The notes under the pieces are model-generated. The model was not told the origin of the DNA and did no database searches. It saw nothing but the letters and a program-made list of their open reading frames with translations. The position numbers were made by a program, and so were the translations under genes. Positions 44,258 through 59,200 of a stretch of 64,000 nt of DNA are shown here, in pieces; the first letter of the stretch is position 1; each line of letters starts with the position of its first letter. The stretch spans positions 2,604,001 to 2,668,000 of the forward strand of contig JANATF010000001.1 of NCBI GenBank assembly GCA_029449245.1. The letters run 5' to 3'. The DNA comes from Mortierella alpina. Taxonomy: Eukaryota; Mortierellomycota; Mortierellomycetes; Mortierellales; Mortierellaceae.

Positions 44258-47200
44258 CTACTCCTCTTTTTGGAATCGGTTGTGGGACTCGATCAACTTT
44301 TGGCTAAGTATGTGGCCGATGATCGCAGTGGGCTCTGGCAGATCCATATATTGATGAGCACAATCGATGTCATACGCATCAATCGATCCCAGAACATACG
44401 GCTTCCAGTCTAGGGGGTTCAACAGCCTATCGCCTTCTTTCTCAAGAACTGTTGCACGGAAGATCAAAAGATCAGCACTGATGACTTGAGGTACTTGCGC
44501 CCGTAAGAGTCGATGGTTGTTGTGTTCGATAGTCGATACCTTCTCCAGATATGGATTGATCAAGTCGGGGGCATACTGCTCTTTGTTCCCGATAAGCATC
44601 GGAATCAGGCCTTGTCCTTGCTCGTCCCCATCCTCGTCTTTCGGTTCTTGCACCCAAGTATGGTAGTCCGCAAACGAATCCATCAATGCAACGAATGCAA
44701 CAGTTTCGCCAAGTTTCTCCAAATACGATGCCATGGTATGCACAACCGCACCTCCGAATGAGTATCCGAGCAAGTGATAAGGTCCATGAGGCTGAATGCG
44801 TCGGACTTGGTCGATATAATCGAGTACCATCTCATCAAGCGTCGAAGCCATCTGAACATTGTCGATGAATCCACGTGCCTGAAGGCCATACAGTGGCTGA
44901 TCTGCGTCCAAGCGCGTCGAAAGTCCAGTGTAACACCAACTGAGTCCGCTTCCCGGATGCACACAAAACAACGGTTGCCGCGCTCCTTGTGGTTTGATGG
45001 GGAGTAGAACATCGTACGACTCCTCCTGCGTTGCACCCGTAGCAAGCAGTCTTGGGGCCAACTCTGCAATGGTTGGCGCCTCGAACAGGGTGCGCAGAGA
45101 CATATCAAAGCCTAGCATTGTTCGGATGCGGCTCATCATCCTCACAGCCAACAGTGAGTGACCACCAAGAGTGAAAAAACCGTCATGACGTCCAACTCGT
45201 TCGACCTCAAGCATCTCTGCCCAAACGCTAGCCAGGATGTTCTCGATCTCGCCCTTTGGTTCTTCGTATGCAGTCAAAACGAATGCATCGATTTCCGGAG
45301 TTGGCAGGGCTGGTCGATCAAGTTTTCCGTTAGAATTCACAGGGAAGTTATCCATGCACACAATTGCAGCTGGAACCATGTAGTCAGGCAGGCGTGCAGA
45401 GAGGTGAGAGCGGAGGCTGGAGACTGTTGAAATCGAGTAATACGCTAATATCCCAGATAGATTGATAACAGTTAGCATTTTTTTACATTTTTTTGGGGTT
45501 ATGAGCGCTTCTGGTGTCAGCAACTTACATTCACCTGCAGATGTACCCTGCCCCCATAGCTGGTCATGGCGAAGAATGACATACGCCACGAGACGTTTGT
45601 TGCTTGTTTCTCCTTGAGCTATTACTACAGCTTCTGACACAAGTGGGTGATCCGTCAACCCTGCCTCGATCTCGCCCAACTCGATACGGAAACCACGAAT
45701 CTTCACTTGGTGGTCATTGCGACCCAGGCACACGATGTTGCCGTCGGGAAGGTTCTTGGCCAAGTCTCCTGTCCTATACATCCGCGCGTCGTCCGAGACA
45801 GAGAATGGATCTGGTAGGAACGCCTCTGCCGTCAAGTCTGGCCTGTTCAGGTACCCTCTCGCCACACCAAGTCCGCCAATGTAGATCTCACCGATAGCTC
45901 CTAGGGGCACAGGATTGCCATGCTTGTCCAAAATGTAAACGCGCTTGTTGGCAAAGGGTCGACCAATGGGGGCCACATCCTGGCCTATGAGCTCTTCTTC
46001 TGCGTACTTCCATGAGAGAGCAGCCACAGAGGTCTCTGTGGGACCATATTCATTGATAATGGTTCCATTAGGTACAAGGTTGCGCACTCTCCGGACGAGC
46101 GCCGCAGACAGCGCCTCCCCTCCAATCAAGAGTGTCGACATCGCATCCAAGGACGCCAAGTCGTCACAATCCTGGAGTACCGCGGGTGTGAGAATGGCAT
46201 GGGTGATACGGTTCTGTACCAGGTAGTCCCACAGCTGGATGCGATCAACGCGGACATCCTCTGGAATCACATGCAAGGCACCGCCAAAGCCGATTGTGCC
46301 GAAAATCTCGAGAAGACTTGGATCGAAGCTCACCGAGAAGAACTGAGTCATACGGCTCGATGGACCCATGGCAAGGTAGGTCTGCCTGGATGTGACAAGA
46401 CTGACGACACCTTGGTGCTCCACCATAACTCCCTTTGGCTTGCCGGTTGTTCCTGAGGTATAGATGACGTACGCTAGGTTGCGCGAGGTGAGTGTGCTGA
46501 CCACAGGATTTGTAGCTGCGTATGGCTCGACGCCGTTGGGATCCACAATAGCCATAGAGCACAGTGCCGTCTCTCCCAGTGCTGCCATTCCAACAGAGTC
46601 AGCAACCACACAGACTGGAGCTGTGTCGTCCAGAATGGTGAGGAGGCGCTCGCTAGTATAGAGAGGGTCGAGAGGCACATATGCGCCTCCGGCCTTTAGG
46701 ACAGCCATGATTCCGACAATCATTGACAGAGACCGCTTCACACATATCGCCACTCGAGCATCCGGCTTGACACCAAGGCTGATGAGGTGGTGGGCCAGGC
46801 GGTTGGAGCGTGCACTGAGCTGGCCATAGGTCAGTGAATCATCGCCATGAACAACAGCAATGGCCTCTGGGGTGCGTTCAGCTTGCTGTTCAAAGAGATG
46901 ATGAAGGCAAAGCTGATCCGGGTATTCCCTGAGGGTGTCATTCCATGCATGCAGACGGCTGTGTTCATCTGCAGACAAGATGTCGACAGTAGAAAGTGGA
47001 CGATCCATATCCAAAGCAATCGCACGAAGAATGGCACGCAAGTATCCGATGTGCCTCTCCATTGTCGCCTGGTCAAAGAGCGAACTTGCATATTGCAGAC
47101 TACCAGAGATACCATCGTCTGATTCCCCGAGAGCCAGTTCGAGATCGAACTTGATCCTATCATAGTCCAGGTCATGAGGCGACACCTTCAAGCCTTGCAG

Positions 47201-50200
47201 ATCCAAATCTCCATCTTCGGTCTCCTGCCAAGCGAGCAAAACTTGAAAGAGAGGAGTATGATCCATCCTCCGAGGAGGTTGCACAATCTCGACTACTTGT
47301 TCGAAAGGCAGGTCCTGGTTGGCATATGCAGCAAGAGTAGTGCGTCGAACACGCTCCAAGAGTTCCCTGGGTGATGGCTCGCCTGAAAGATCAATGCGCA
47401 TGGCCAGTGTGTTGACAAAGAATCCGATCAACGGCTCGATTTCTGGACGGCCTCGGTTGGCGCTAGGGGTGCCAATGACAATATCATCTTGGCCAGAGAG
47501 TCTTGAGAGGACGACGCTCCATGCTGACATGATGATCATGAACAGTGTCACTCCATACTTTTGACTGAGCTGCTTCAAGGCTCTGGTGGTCTGTGGATCC
47601 AAGTCGATGGGGATGTGGCTACCTTGGAAAGATTGCTGAGGTGGGCGCGGGCGGTCTGTAGGGAGATCGATCAGTACAGGCGCGCCTGACATGGTGGAGC
47701 GCCAGTACTCGCTTTGAGAGTGGAGCTGATCACCAGTGAGCCATTTCTGTTGCCAAGCTGCATAGTCAGGGTATTGAATGGCGAGCGGCGACAAAGGACT
47801 GGGCTCTCCGGCGCAGTAAGCAGAATAGAGTTCGCTCAGTTCACGGAGCATGATTCCCATTGACCATCCGTCAGACACAATGTGGTGCTGTGTAATGACG
47901 AGGACATGATGATCGTCGGCAAGCTGAATGATCGCAGATCGGACCAAAGGACCCTTGGCGAGATCGAACGACATGAATGTCTCCTCTTCAATGGCGCTCT
48001 CCAGCTGTCGATCCTGATCAGCAGCGCCCCGCAAATCGACATAGCGTGGTGGAATGCCTAGAGTTGACATTGATCGAGCATTGTAGTTTCGTATCAGATG
48101 TTAGTCGTTGAAGTTTGCAGCTACCCTTTCATACCTGTCAAAATCGAAACACACAATCTTCACCGTACCTTCACAAGGAAGAATCTGAACCTGAGGTTGT
48201 CCATCGATGTTGACAAAGACGGACCGCAGTGCCTCATGGCGTGAGTACAAAGAATCCATGGCTTGGCTCAAGGCAACTTTGTCCAAATTGCCCTGCAGGC
48301 GCACAGCGTGAGGAATGTGGTAGGTATCGCTGACACCTTCAAGTTGAGCGAGAAACCACAGGCGCTGCTGAGCGAAAGAGAGCGGCAGTATTCCGTCGCG
48401 TGACATGGGAACGATGGCAGGAGCCACAACAGGCGTCTCTTGATCCAGCTGGTCTTTGACAATCGTAGCAAAGGCGGCAAGAGTTGGTGCAGCGAATAGC
48501 GACGAGAGGGGGATGTTGGATCCAAGAGCACTGATGCGGTTCATCAAGCGCACTGCAAGCAGAGAGTGTCCACCGAGTGCAAAGAAACTGTCATGACGAC
48601 TGACTCGCTTCACTTTCAACAACTCGATCCACATTGCAGCAATTGCCACTTCGACATCCCCCCGAGGCTCTTCGTATGCTTGATGGGCCAAGTCATTCTC
48701 TCCTGGCTCAGGAAGAGCGCGTTTGTCGAGTTTGCCATTGGGGGTCAAGGGGAAGGCGTCCATGCGTACAAATGCGGCTGGCATCATGTACTCTGGTAGC
48801 CTCTCCTCGAGGTGGGACCTAAGGATCGAAGCCAAATCTCCTGCAAATGATGCTATAACATTAACATTAACGTTGGACGTGTGTAGCTTTGGTTAGTATG
48901 GGGTCTTGTGCACTACAGTTTTGAATGATATACTCCACGTGCAGATAGCTTACAGTCTTCTTCAGTCTCAGGATGTGCAATCTGTTCGTCAGACTGGGCA
49001 ACAACATAGGCAACAAGTCGCTTGTCGCTCTCGTCACCGAGGGCAACAACCACCGCCTCGGATACCACAGGGTGCTCAGCCAGTCTCGCCTCGATCTCGC
49101 CGAGCTCGATACGGAAGCCACGAATCTTGACTTGCTGGTCATTGCGGCCCAGATAGACAAGCGACCCGTCTTGGAGGTATCGCACAAGGTCACCAGTCCT
49201 GTACATCCGTGCCCCAGGTGCGTCAACGAATGGGTCTGCCAGGAACCTTTCAGCGGTCAGCTGGGGTCTGTTCAGATACCCACGAGTGACACCGGCTCCA
49301 CCGACATACAGCTCACCTACAGCACCGACAGGCACAGGTTGGCCATGGCTATTGAGAACATAGGTGCGGAGGTCTGGGATGCGAATACCGACAGCGCTAG
49401 TGCTTTCGTCACAGTCGGCGAGTGTCATCACTCGATATGTCGCGTGCACTGTGGTCTCGGTAGTACCGTACATGTTCACAATCCTAGGACGGTCCTGTTC
49501 AGGAGCGAGAAACCAGGGCCTCAGCATTGTTGGTACGAGGGCCTCACCTGCAAGGACCACGTACTGCAGACTGTTGCGCAGCCCGAGTCTCGCATGCACG
49601 TCCGTGATCGCCATGAATGCGCTTGGAGTCATATTCAGGAATGTAACACCCTGATCGCATATCAGCTGGTAGAAGTCTTGCGGGGAACGTGCAACAGCCT
49701 GAGGGATGATGATAAGCTTGCCTCCGTAGCGAAGAGATCCCCAGATCTCCCACACAGACACATCAAAGGCGTATGAGTGGAAGAGACACCACGTGTGGTG
49801 CTCTGAGAATCCATACCAGGCGGCGGTAGCGTCGAGCAGGCGAGTAACCTGGCGATGCTCGACCATGACTCCCTTTGGCTTGCCTGAGGAGCCTGAAGTA
49901 TATATGACATAAGCCAGGTGGTGACTCGACACACCAGGGACACAAGGGTTGATAGCAGGACCCGAGATTGGAGCGCTGGGGTCTACCACGGTCAAAGAGC
50001 TGAGATCGGCACCTTGAAGTGCGACCAAGCCATACGAGTCAGCTACGAGGACGGCGGGTGCGGCATCCAGAAGGATATCGGAAAGTCGGCCACTGGCATG
50101 GGACGGATCAAGCGGGACATAGGCACCGCCTGCTTTGAGGATTGCCAAGATGCCGACAAGGACTGAAAATGAACGCTGGACACAGATTGCAACAAGGGTG

Positions 50201-53200
50201 TCTGGCCGGACACCGAGAGTAATGAGGTGGTGAGCCAAGCGATTGGCGCGTGTGTTGACCTCCATGTATGTCAAGGACTCATTTCCGTGAACGAGGGCAA
50301 TTGCTTCCGGCGTACGCTCGGCTTGAAGTTCGAACAGATTGTGAAGGCAGAGATGATCTGGAAATTCACTGAGATCGTTATTCCATGAATCCAGAAGATT
50401 GCGTTCGTCAGACGACAAGACGTTGACGGTCGCAAGTGGAAGCTCTGCATCCAGGATCATGGCCTGCAACATTTCACATAAATATCCAGCATGCTTCTCC
50501 ATGGTGATGTTGTCGAAGAGAGCTGTTGCATATATCAGATCTCCGGAGATACCTTCGTTGGCCTCGTACATTGCAAGGAACAGGTCGAACTTTGCTGTAT
50601 CGTATTCTGATTCATGCAACGAGACCTCCAAACCTGTCAAGTTCAGATCCACATCCTCGTTGTTCTGCCAAGCAAACATCACTTGGAAGAGCGGGGTATG
50701 GTCCATCCTGCGGGGAGGTTGCACAATCTCGACTACTTGTTCGAAAGGCAGGTCCTGGTTGGCATATGCAGCAAGAGTAGTGCGTCGAACACGCTCCAAG
50801 AGTTCCCTGGGTGATGGCTCGCCTGAAAGATCAATGCGCATGGCCAGTGTGTTGACAAAGAATCCGATCAACGGCTCGATTTCTGGACGGCCACGGTTGG
50901 CGCTAGGGGTGCCAATGACAATATCATCTTGGCCAGAGAGTCTTGAGAGGACGACGCTCCATGCTGACATGATGATCATGAACAGCGTCACTCCATACTT
51001 TTGACTGAGCTGCTTCAAGGCTCTGGTGGTCTGTGGATCCAAGTCGATGGGGATGTGGCTACCTTGGAAAGATTGCTGAGGTGGGCGCGGGCGGTCTGTA
51101 GGGAGATCGATCAATACAGGCGCGCCTGACATGGTGGAGCGCCAGTACTCGCTTTGAGAGTGGAGCTGATCACCAGTGAGCCATTTCTGTTGCCAAGCTG
51201 CATAGTCAGGGTATTGAATGGCGAGCGGCGACAAAGGACTGGGCTCTCCGGCGCAGTAAGCAGAATAGAGTTCGCTCAGTTCACGGAGCATGATTCCCAT
51301 TGACCATCCGTCAGACACAATGTGGTGCTGTGTAATGACGAGGACATGATGATCGTCGGCAAGCTGAATGATCGCAGATCGGACCAAAGGACCCTTGGCG
51401 AGATCGAACGACATGAATGTCTCCTCTTCAATGGCGCTCTCCAGCTGTCGATCCTGATCAGCAGCGCCCCGCAAATCGACATAGCGTGGTGGAATGCCTA
51501 GAGTTGACATTGATCGAGCATTGTAGTTTCGTATCAGATGTTAGTCGTTGAAGTTTGCAGCTACCCTTTCATACCTGTCAAAATCGAAACACACAATCTT
51601 CACCGTACCTTCACAAGGAAGAATCTGAACCTGAGGTTGTCCATCGATGTTGACAAAGACGGACCGCAGTGCCTCATGGCGTGAGTACAAAGAATCCATG
51701 GCTTGGCTCAAGGCAACTTTGTCCAAATTGCCCTGCAGGCGCACAGCGTGAGGAATGTGGTAGGTATCGCTGACACCTTCAAGTTGAGCGAGAAACCACA
51801 GGCGCTGCTGAGCGAAAGAGAGCGGCAGTATTCCGTCGCGTGACATGGGAACGATGGCAGGAGCCACAACAGGCGTCTCTTGATCCAGCTGGTCTTTGAC
51901 AATCGTAGCAAAGGCGGCAAGAGTTGGTGCAGCGAATAGCGACGAGAGGGGGATGTTGGATCCAAGAGCACTGATGCGGTTCATCAAGCGCACTGCAAGC
52001 AGAGAGTGTCCACCGAGTGCAAAGAAACTGTCATGACGACTGACTCGCTTCACTTTCAACAACTCGACCCACGCGGCAGCAACTGCCACTTCGACATCTC
52101 CCTGAGGCTCCTCAAAGGCTTGACGAGCGAAATCATTTTCACCCGGTTCAGGTAGCGCGCGTTTGTCGAGTTTGCCGTTCCGAGTCAAGGGGAAGGCGTC
52201 CATGCGTACAAATGCTGCTGGCATCATATACTCTGGCAGGCGTGATGCTAAATGAGAGTGCAACGCGAGTGCAATCCCTTCATTGGGCGGAGCGACGACA
52301 TATGCGATAAGTCTCTTTGCCTTGTCCATATTCACAACAGTAACCACTGCTTCTTGTACCAGCGCATGGTTGGCCAGTTGAGCCTCAATATCTCCAAGCT
52401 CAACACGGAAGCCGTTGATTTTGACTTGGTCATCGTTGCGTCCAACGAACATCAGGTTTCCATTGGTGAGGTAGCGGACCAAGTCGCCTGTCTTGTACAT
52501 TCTTGCGTTTGCAATTCGAACAAATGGGTCTGGAAGGAATCGCTCTGCAGTCATATCCGCCCTGTTAAGGTATCCACGAGCGAGGCCATCTCCGCCCACA
52601 TAGAGTTCGCCTACAACTCCTAGAGGCACGGGCTGGCGGTGTCCATCCAGGACATATAGCCTGAGGTGCGGAAGCGGCTCACCAATCGGGCAGGTGATTT
52701 CTTTGCTGCTCTCTTGGTGCACTGGTTGATAGGTTGTGTAGAATGTTTCCGAGGGGCCATACATGTTGACAATCGTGGTTTTCAATCCTTCGCGACCGGC
52801 AAACCAAGGTTGCAGCATGGTGGGTACCAAGGGCTCCCCTCCGACAATGACATACCGAAGGCTATCATGGTACTGACTAGACTTCTGATAGTCAATGAGC
52901 ATGCTGAAGGCGCTTGGTGTCTGATTCATCACCGTCACGTTCTGCTCGCAGAGGAGGCTGTAGAGGTGTTCCGGAGAGCGGGTGATGTTCTGAGGGACGA
53001 GAACTAGCTTGCCACCGTACCGCAAAGCGCCCCACAACTCCCAGACGGAAATGTCAAAGGAGTAGGAATGGAACATGGACCAGGCATCGTTCTCATCGAA
53101 ATTGAACCACGCTGCCGCGGCATCAAATGCACGGACAACCATCCTATGCTCAATCATGACACCTTTAGGCGTGCCGGTCGTGCCAGAGGTATAAATGATA

Positions 53201-56200
53201 TGAGATAGGTTGCTTGGGCTGACTCCTGGAACCGTTGGATTGAAGTCTTTTGCGTTGCTCAGGGTGGCGTTTGGGTCCAGAGTGACCAAAGATTGGGGAA
53301 GAATCTCTCCCAGAGCGTGTGTTCCAGTACTGTCGGCCAGCAGGACCACCGGAGACGAATCCAACACAATATTGAGAAGACGATCTTGAGGTAGTCCCGG
53401 ATCAAGCGGAATATAGGCACCACCAGTCTTCAAGACGGCAAGGATACCCACAATCATCGCGAATGAGCGTTCCACACAAATGGCGACTAAGGTGCCCGGC
53501 TGGACACCAAGGTTGATAAGGTGATGTGCCAAACGATTGGCGCGGACGTTGAGCTCGGCGTAGGACAAGGGTTGATTGTTGAGTACGACAGCGGTAGAAT
53601 CCGGCCGTTGATCGGCGTGATGTTCAAACAACTGATGCAGACAGAAGTCACCTTGGAACTCCTGTCTTCTGTAGCTGCTAGGATCTAGCAATAGCTTTCG
53701 CTCTTCTAGAGACAGAATATCGACTGCCAGGACGCTTCGCTCAGGATCGACTATCATTACTTGAAGCATTGCACACAGGTATCCGACATGTCTTTCCAGA
53801 GTGCTTTTGTCGAATAGTGATGTTGCAAAGAGTAGGCTTCCTGAAATTTCTTCATTGTGTTCGTACAGCGTCAGGAACAGGTCGAACTTTGCTGTATCGT
53901 ATTCTGCTTCATGTGGTGAGACCTCCAAACCTGTCAAGTTCAGATCCACGTCCTCGTTGTTCTGCCAAGCAAACATCACTTGGAAGAGCGGGGTATGGTC
54001 CATCCTGCGGGGAGGTTGCACAATCTCGACTACTTGTTCGAAAGGCAGGTCCTGGTTGGCATATGCAGCAAGAGTAGTGCGTCGAACACGCTCCAAGAGT
54101 TCCCTGGGTGATGGCTCGCCTGAAAGATCAATGCGCATGGCCAGTGTGTTGACAAAGAATCCGATCAACGGCTCGATTTCTGGACGGCCACGGTTGGCGC
54201 TAGGGGTGCCAATGACAATATCATCTTGGCCAGAGAGTCTTGAGAGGACGACGCTCCATGCTGACATGATGATCATGAACAGCGTCACTCCATACTTTTG
54301 ACTGAGCTGCTTCAAGGCTCTGGTGGTCTGTGGATCCAAGTCGATGGGGATGTGGCTACCTTGGAAAGATTGCTGAGGTGGGCGCGGGCGGTCTGTAGGG
54401 AGATCGATCAGTACAGGCGCGCCTGACATGGTGGAGCGCCAGTACTCGCTTTGAGAGTGGAGCTGATCACCAGTGAGCCATTTCTGTTGCCAAGCTGCAT
54501 AGTCAGGGTATTGAATGGCGAGCGGCGACAAAGGACTGGGCTCTCCGGCGCAGTAAGCAGAATAGAGTTCGCTCAGTTCACGGAGCATGATTCCCATTGA
54601 CCATCCGTCAGACACAATGTGGTGCTGTGTAATGACGAGGACATGATGATCGTCGGCAAGCTGAATGATCGCAGATCGGACCAAAGGACCCTTGGCGAGA
54701 TCGAACGACATGAATGTCTCCTCTTCAATGGCGCTCTCCAGCTGTCGATCCTGATCAGCAGCGCCCCGCAAATCGACATAGCGTGGTGGAATGCCTAGAG
54801 TTGACATTGATCGAGCATTGTAGTTTCGTATCAGATGTTAGTCGTTGAAGTTTGCAGCTACCCTTTCATACCTGTCAAAATCGAAACACACAATCTTCAC
54901 CGTACCTTCACAAGGAAGAATCTGAACCTGAGGTTGTCCATCGATGTTGACAAAGACGGACCGCAGTGCCTCATGGCGTGAGTACAAAGAATCCATGGCT
55001 TGGCTCAAGGCAACTTTGTCCAAATTGCCCTGCAGGCGCACAGCGTGAGGAATGTGGTAGGTATCGCTGACACCTTCAAGTTGAGCGAGAAACCACAGGC
55101 GCTGCTGAGCGAAAGAGAGCGGCAGTATTCCGTCGCGTGACATGGGAACGATGGCAGGAGCCACAACAGGCGTCTCTTGATCCAGCTGGTCTTTGACAAT
55201 CGTAGCAAAGGCGGCAAGAGTTGGTGCAGCGAACAGCGACGAGAGGGGGATGTTGGATCCAAGAGCACTGATGCGGTTCATCAAGCGCACTGCAAGCAGA
55301 GAGTGTCCACCGAGTGCAAAGAAACTGTCATGACGACTGACTCGCTTCACTTTCAACAACTCGATCCACATTGCAGCAATTGCCACTTCGACATCCCCCC
55401 GAGGCTCTTCGTATGCTTGATGGGCCATATCATCTTCTCCCGGCTCTGGAAGACTGTGGCGATCCAGCTTTCCATTGGACGTTAGAGGAAAGGCGTTTAA
55501 ACGCATAAATGCTGCTGGAACCATGTAGTCTGGTAGGCGTTTCTTGAGATGAGATTGAAGAGTAGAAGCCAATTGCTCAATGAATCGAGCTGTCAAATCA
55601 TGAGAAATGGTGATTGTGGTTAGCAAGTCTCCTTTGCATTGTCACGCCTTTAAATGTTGCCATTTGCCGTCATTGAAGTACTTACAGTTCTCCATATCAT
55701 TGCTCTGATCAAGCTGCAAGTCTTGACGGACAATGACATACGCCACGAGACGTTTGTTGCTTGTTTCTCCTTGAGCTATCACTACAGCTTCTGACACAAG
55801 TGGGTGATCCGTCAACCCTGCCTCGATCTCGCCCAACTCAATACGGAAACCACGAATCTTCACTTGGTGGTCATTGCGACCCAGGCACACGATGTTGCCG
55901 TCGGGAAGGTTCTTGGCCAAGTCTCCTGTCCTATACATCCTCGCCTCGTCCGAGACAGAGAATGGATCTGGGAGGAACGCCTCTGCCGTCAAGTCTGGCC
56001 TGTTCAGGTACCCTCTAGCCACACCAAGTCCGCCAATGTAGATCTCACCGATAGCTCCTAGGGGCACAGGATTGCCATGCTTGTCCAAAATGTAAACGCG
56101 CTTGTTGGCAAAGGGTCGACCAATGGGGGCCACATCCTGGCCTATGAGCTCTTCTTCTGCGTACTTCCATGAGAGAGCAGCCACAGAGGTCTCTGTGGGA

Positions 56201-59200
56201 CCATATTCATTGATAATGGTTCCATTAGGTACAAGGTTGCGCACTCTCCGGACGAGCGCCGCAGACAGCGCCTCCCCTCCAATCAAGAGTGTCGACATCG
56301 CATCCAAGGACGCCAAGTCGTCACAATCCTGGAGTACCGCGGGTGTGAGAATGGCATGGGTGATACGGTTCTGTACCAGGTAGTCCCACAGCTGGATGCG
56401 ATCAACGCGGACATCCTCTGGAATCACATGCAAGGCACCGCCAAAGCCGATTGTGCCGAAAATCTCGAGAAGACTTGGATCGAAGCTCACCGAGAAGAAC
56501 TGAGTCATACGGCTCGATGGACCCATGGCAAGGTAGGTCTGCCTGGATGTGACAAGACTGACGACACCTTGGTGCTCCACCATAACTCCCTTTGGCTTGC
56601 CGGTTGTTCCTGAGGTATAGATGACGTACGCTAGGTTGCGCGAGGTGAGTGTGCTGACCACAGGATTTGTAGCTGCGTATGGCTCGACGCCGTTGGGATC
56701 CACAATAGCCAAAGAGCACAGTGCCGTCTCTCCCAGTGCTGCCATTCCAACAGAGTCAGCAACCACACAGACTGGAGCTGTGTCGACCAGAATGGTGAGG
56801 AGGCGCTCGCTAGTATAGAGAGGGTCGAGAGGCACATATGCGCCTCCGGCCTTTAGGACAGCCATGATTCCGACAATCATTGACAGAGACCGCTTCACAC
56901 ATATCGCCACTCGAGCATCCGGCTTGACACCAAGGCTGATGAGGTGGTGGGCCAGGCGGTTGGAGCGTGCACTGAGCTGGCCATAGGTCAGTGAATCATC
57001 GCCATGAACAACAGCAATGGCCTCTGGGGTGCGTTCAGCTTGCTGTTCAAAGAGATGATGAAGGCAAAGCTGATCCGGGTATTCCCTGAGGGTGTCATTC
57101 CATGCATGCAGACGGCTGTGTTCATCTGCAGACAAGATGTCGACAGTAGAAAGTGGACGATCCATATCCAAAGCAATCGCACGAAGAATGGCACGCAAGT
57201 ATCCGATGTGCCTCTCCATTGTCGCCTGGTCAAAGAGCGAACTTGCATATTGCAGACTACCAGAGATACCATCGTCTGATTCCCCGAGAGCCAGTTCGAG
57301 ATCGAACTTGATCCTATCATAGTCCAGGTCATGAGGCGACACCTTCAAGCCTTGCAGATCCAAATCTCCATCTTCGGTCTCCTGCCAAGCGAGCAAAACT
57401 TGAAAGAGAGGAGTATGATCCATCCTCCGAGGAGGTTGCACAATCTCGACTACTTGTTCGAAAGGCAGGTCCTGGTTGGCATATGCAGCAAGAGTAGTGC
57501 GTCGAACACGCTCCAAGAGTTCCCTGGGTGATGGCTCGCCTGAAAGATCAATGCGCATGGCCAGTGTGTTGACAAAGAATCCGATCAACGGCTCGATTTC
57601 TGGACGGCCTCGGTTGGCGCTAGGGGTGCCAATGACAATATCATCTTGGCCAGAGAGTCTTGAGAGGACGACGCTCCATGCTGACATGATGATCATGAAC
57701 AGTGTCACTCCATACTTTTGACTGAGCTGCTTCAAGGCTCTGGTGGTCTGTGGATCCAAGTCGATGGGGATGTGGCTACCTTGGAAAGATTGCTGAGGTG
57801 GGCGCGGGCGGTCTGTAGGGAGATCGATCAGTACAGGCGCGCCTGACATGGTGGAGCGCCAGTACTCGCTTTGAGAGTGGAGCTGATCACCAGTGAGCCA
57901 TTTCTGTTGCCAAGCTGCATAGTCAGGGTATTGAATGGCGAGCGGCGACAAAGGACTGGGCTCTCCGGCGCAGTAAGCAGAATAGAGTTCGCTCAGTTCA
58001 CGGAGCATGATTCCCATTGACCATCCGTCAGACACAATGTGGTGCTGTGTAATGACGAGGACATGATGATCGTCGGCAAGCTGAATGATCGCAGATCGGA
58101 CCAAAGGACCCTTGGCGAGATCGAACGACATGAATGTCTCCTCTTCAATGGCGCTCTCCAGCTGTCGATCCTGATCAGCAGCGCCCCGCAAATCGACATA
58201 GCGTGGTGGAATGCCTAGAGTTGACATTGATCGAGCATTGTAGTTTCGTATCAGATGTTAGTCGTTGAAGTTTGCAGCTACCCTTTCATACCTGTCAAAA
58301 TCGAAACACACAATCTTCACCGTACCTTCACAAGGAAGAATCTGAACCTGAGGTTGTCCATCGATGTTGACAAAGACGGACCGCAGTGCCTCATGGCGTG
58401 AGTACAAAGAATCCATGGCTTGGCTCAAGGCAACTTTGTCCAAATTGCCCTGCAGGCGCACAGCGTGAGGAATGTGGTAGGTATCGCTGACACCTTCAAG
58501 TTGAGCGAGAAACCACAGGCGCTGCTGAGCGAAAGAGAGCGGCAGTATTCCGTCGCGTGACATGGGAACGATGGCAGGAGCCACAACAGGCGTCTCTTGA
58601 TCCAGCTGGTCTTTGACAATCGTAGCAAAGGCGGCAAGAGTTGGTGCAGCGAATAGCGACGAGAGGGGGATGTTGGATCCAAGAGCACTGATGCGGTTCA
58701 TCAAGCGCACTGCAAGCAGAGAGTGTCCACCGAGTGCAAAGAAACTGTCATGACGACTGACTCGCTTCACTTTCAACAACTCGATCCACATTGCAGCAAT
58801 TGCCACTTCGACATCCCCCCGAGGCTCTTCGTATGCTTGATGGGCCAAGTCATTCTCTCCTGGCTCAGGAAGAGCGCGTTTGTCGAGTTTGCCATTGGGG
58901 GTCAAGGGGAAGGCGTCCATGCGTACAAATGCGGCTGGCATCATGTACTCTGGTAGCCTCTCCTCGAGGTGGGACCTAAGGATCGAAGCCAAATCTCCTG
59001 CAAATGATGCTATAACATTAACATTAACGTTGGACGTGTGTAGCTTTGGTTAGTATGGGGTCTTGTGCACTACAGTTTTGAATGATATACTCCACGTGCA
59101 GATAGCTTACAGTCTTCTTCAGTCTCAGGATGTGCAATCTGTTCGTCAGACTGGGCAACAACATAGGCAACAAGTCGCTTGTCGCTCTCGTCACCGAGGG

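Noticed and set aside
48973-49776. Long plus-strand frames opposite the NRPS (267 codons, duplicated at 59130)
   Set aside because: They are antisense shadows of the A-domain coding sequence and are copied only because the NRPS block is duplicated.
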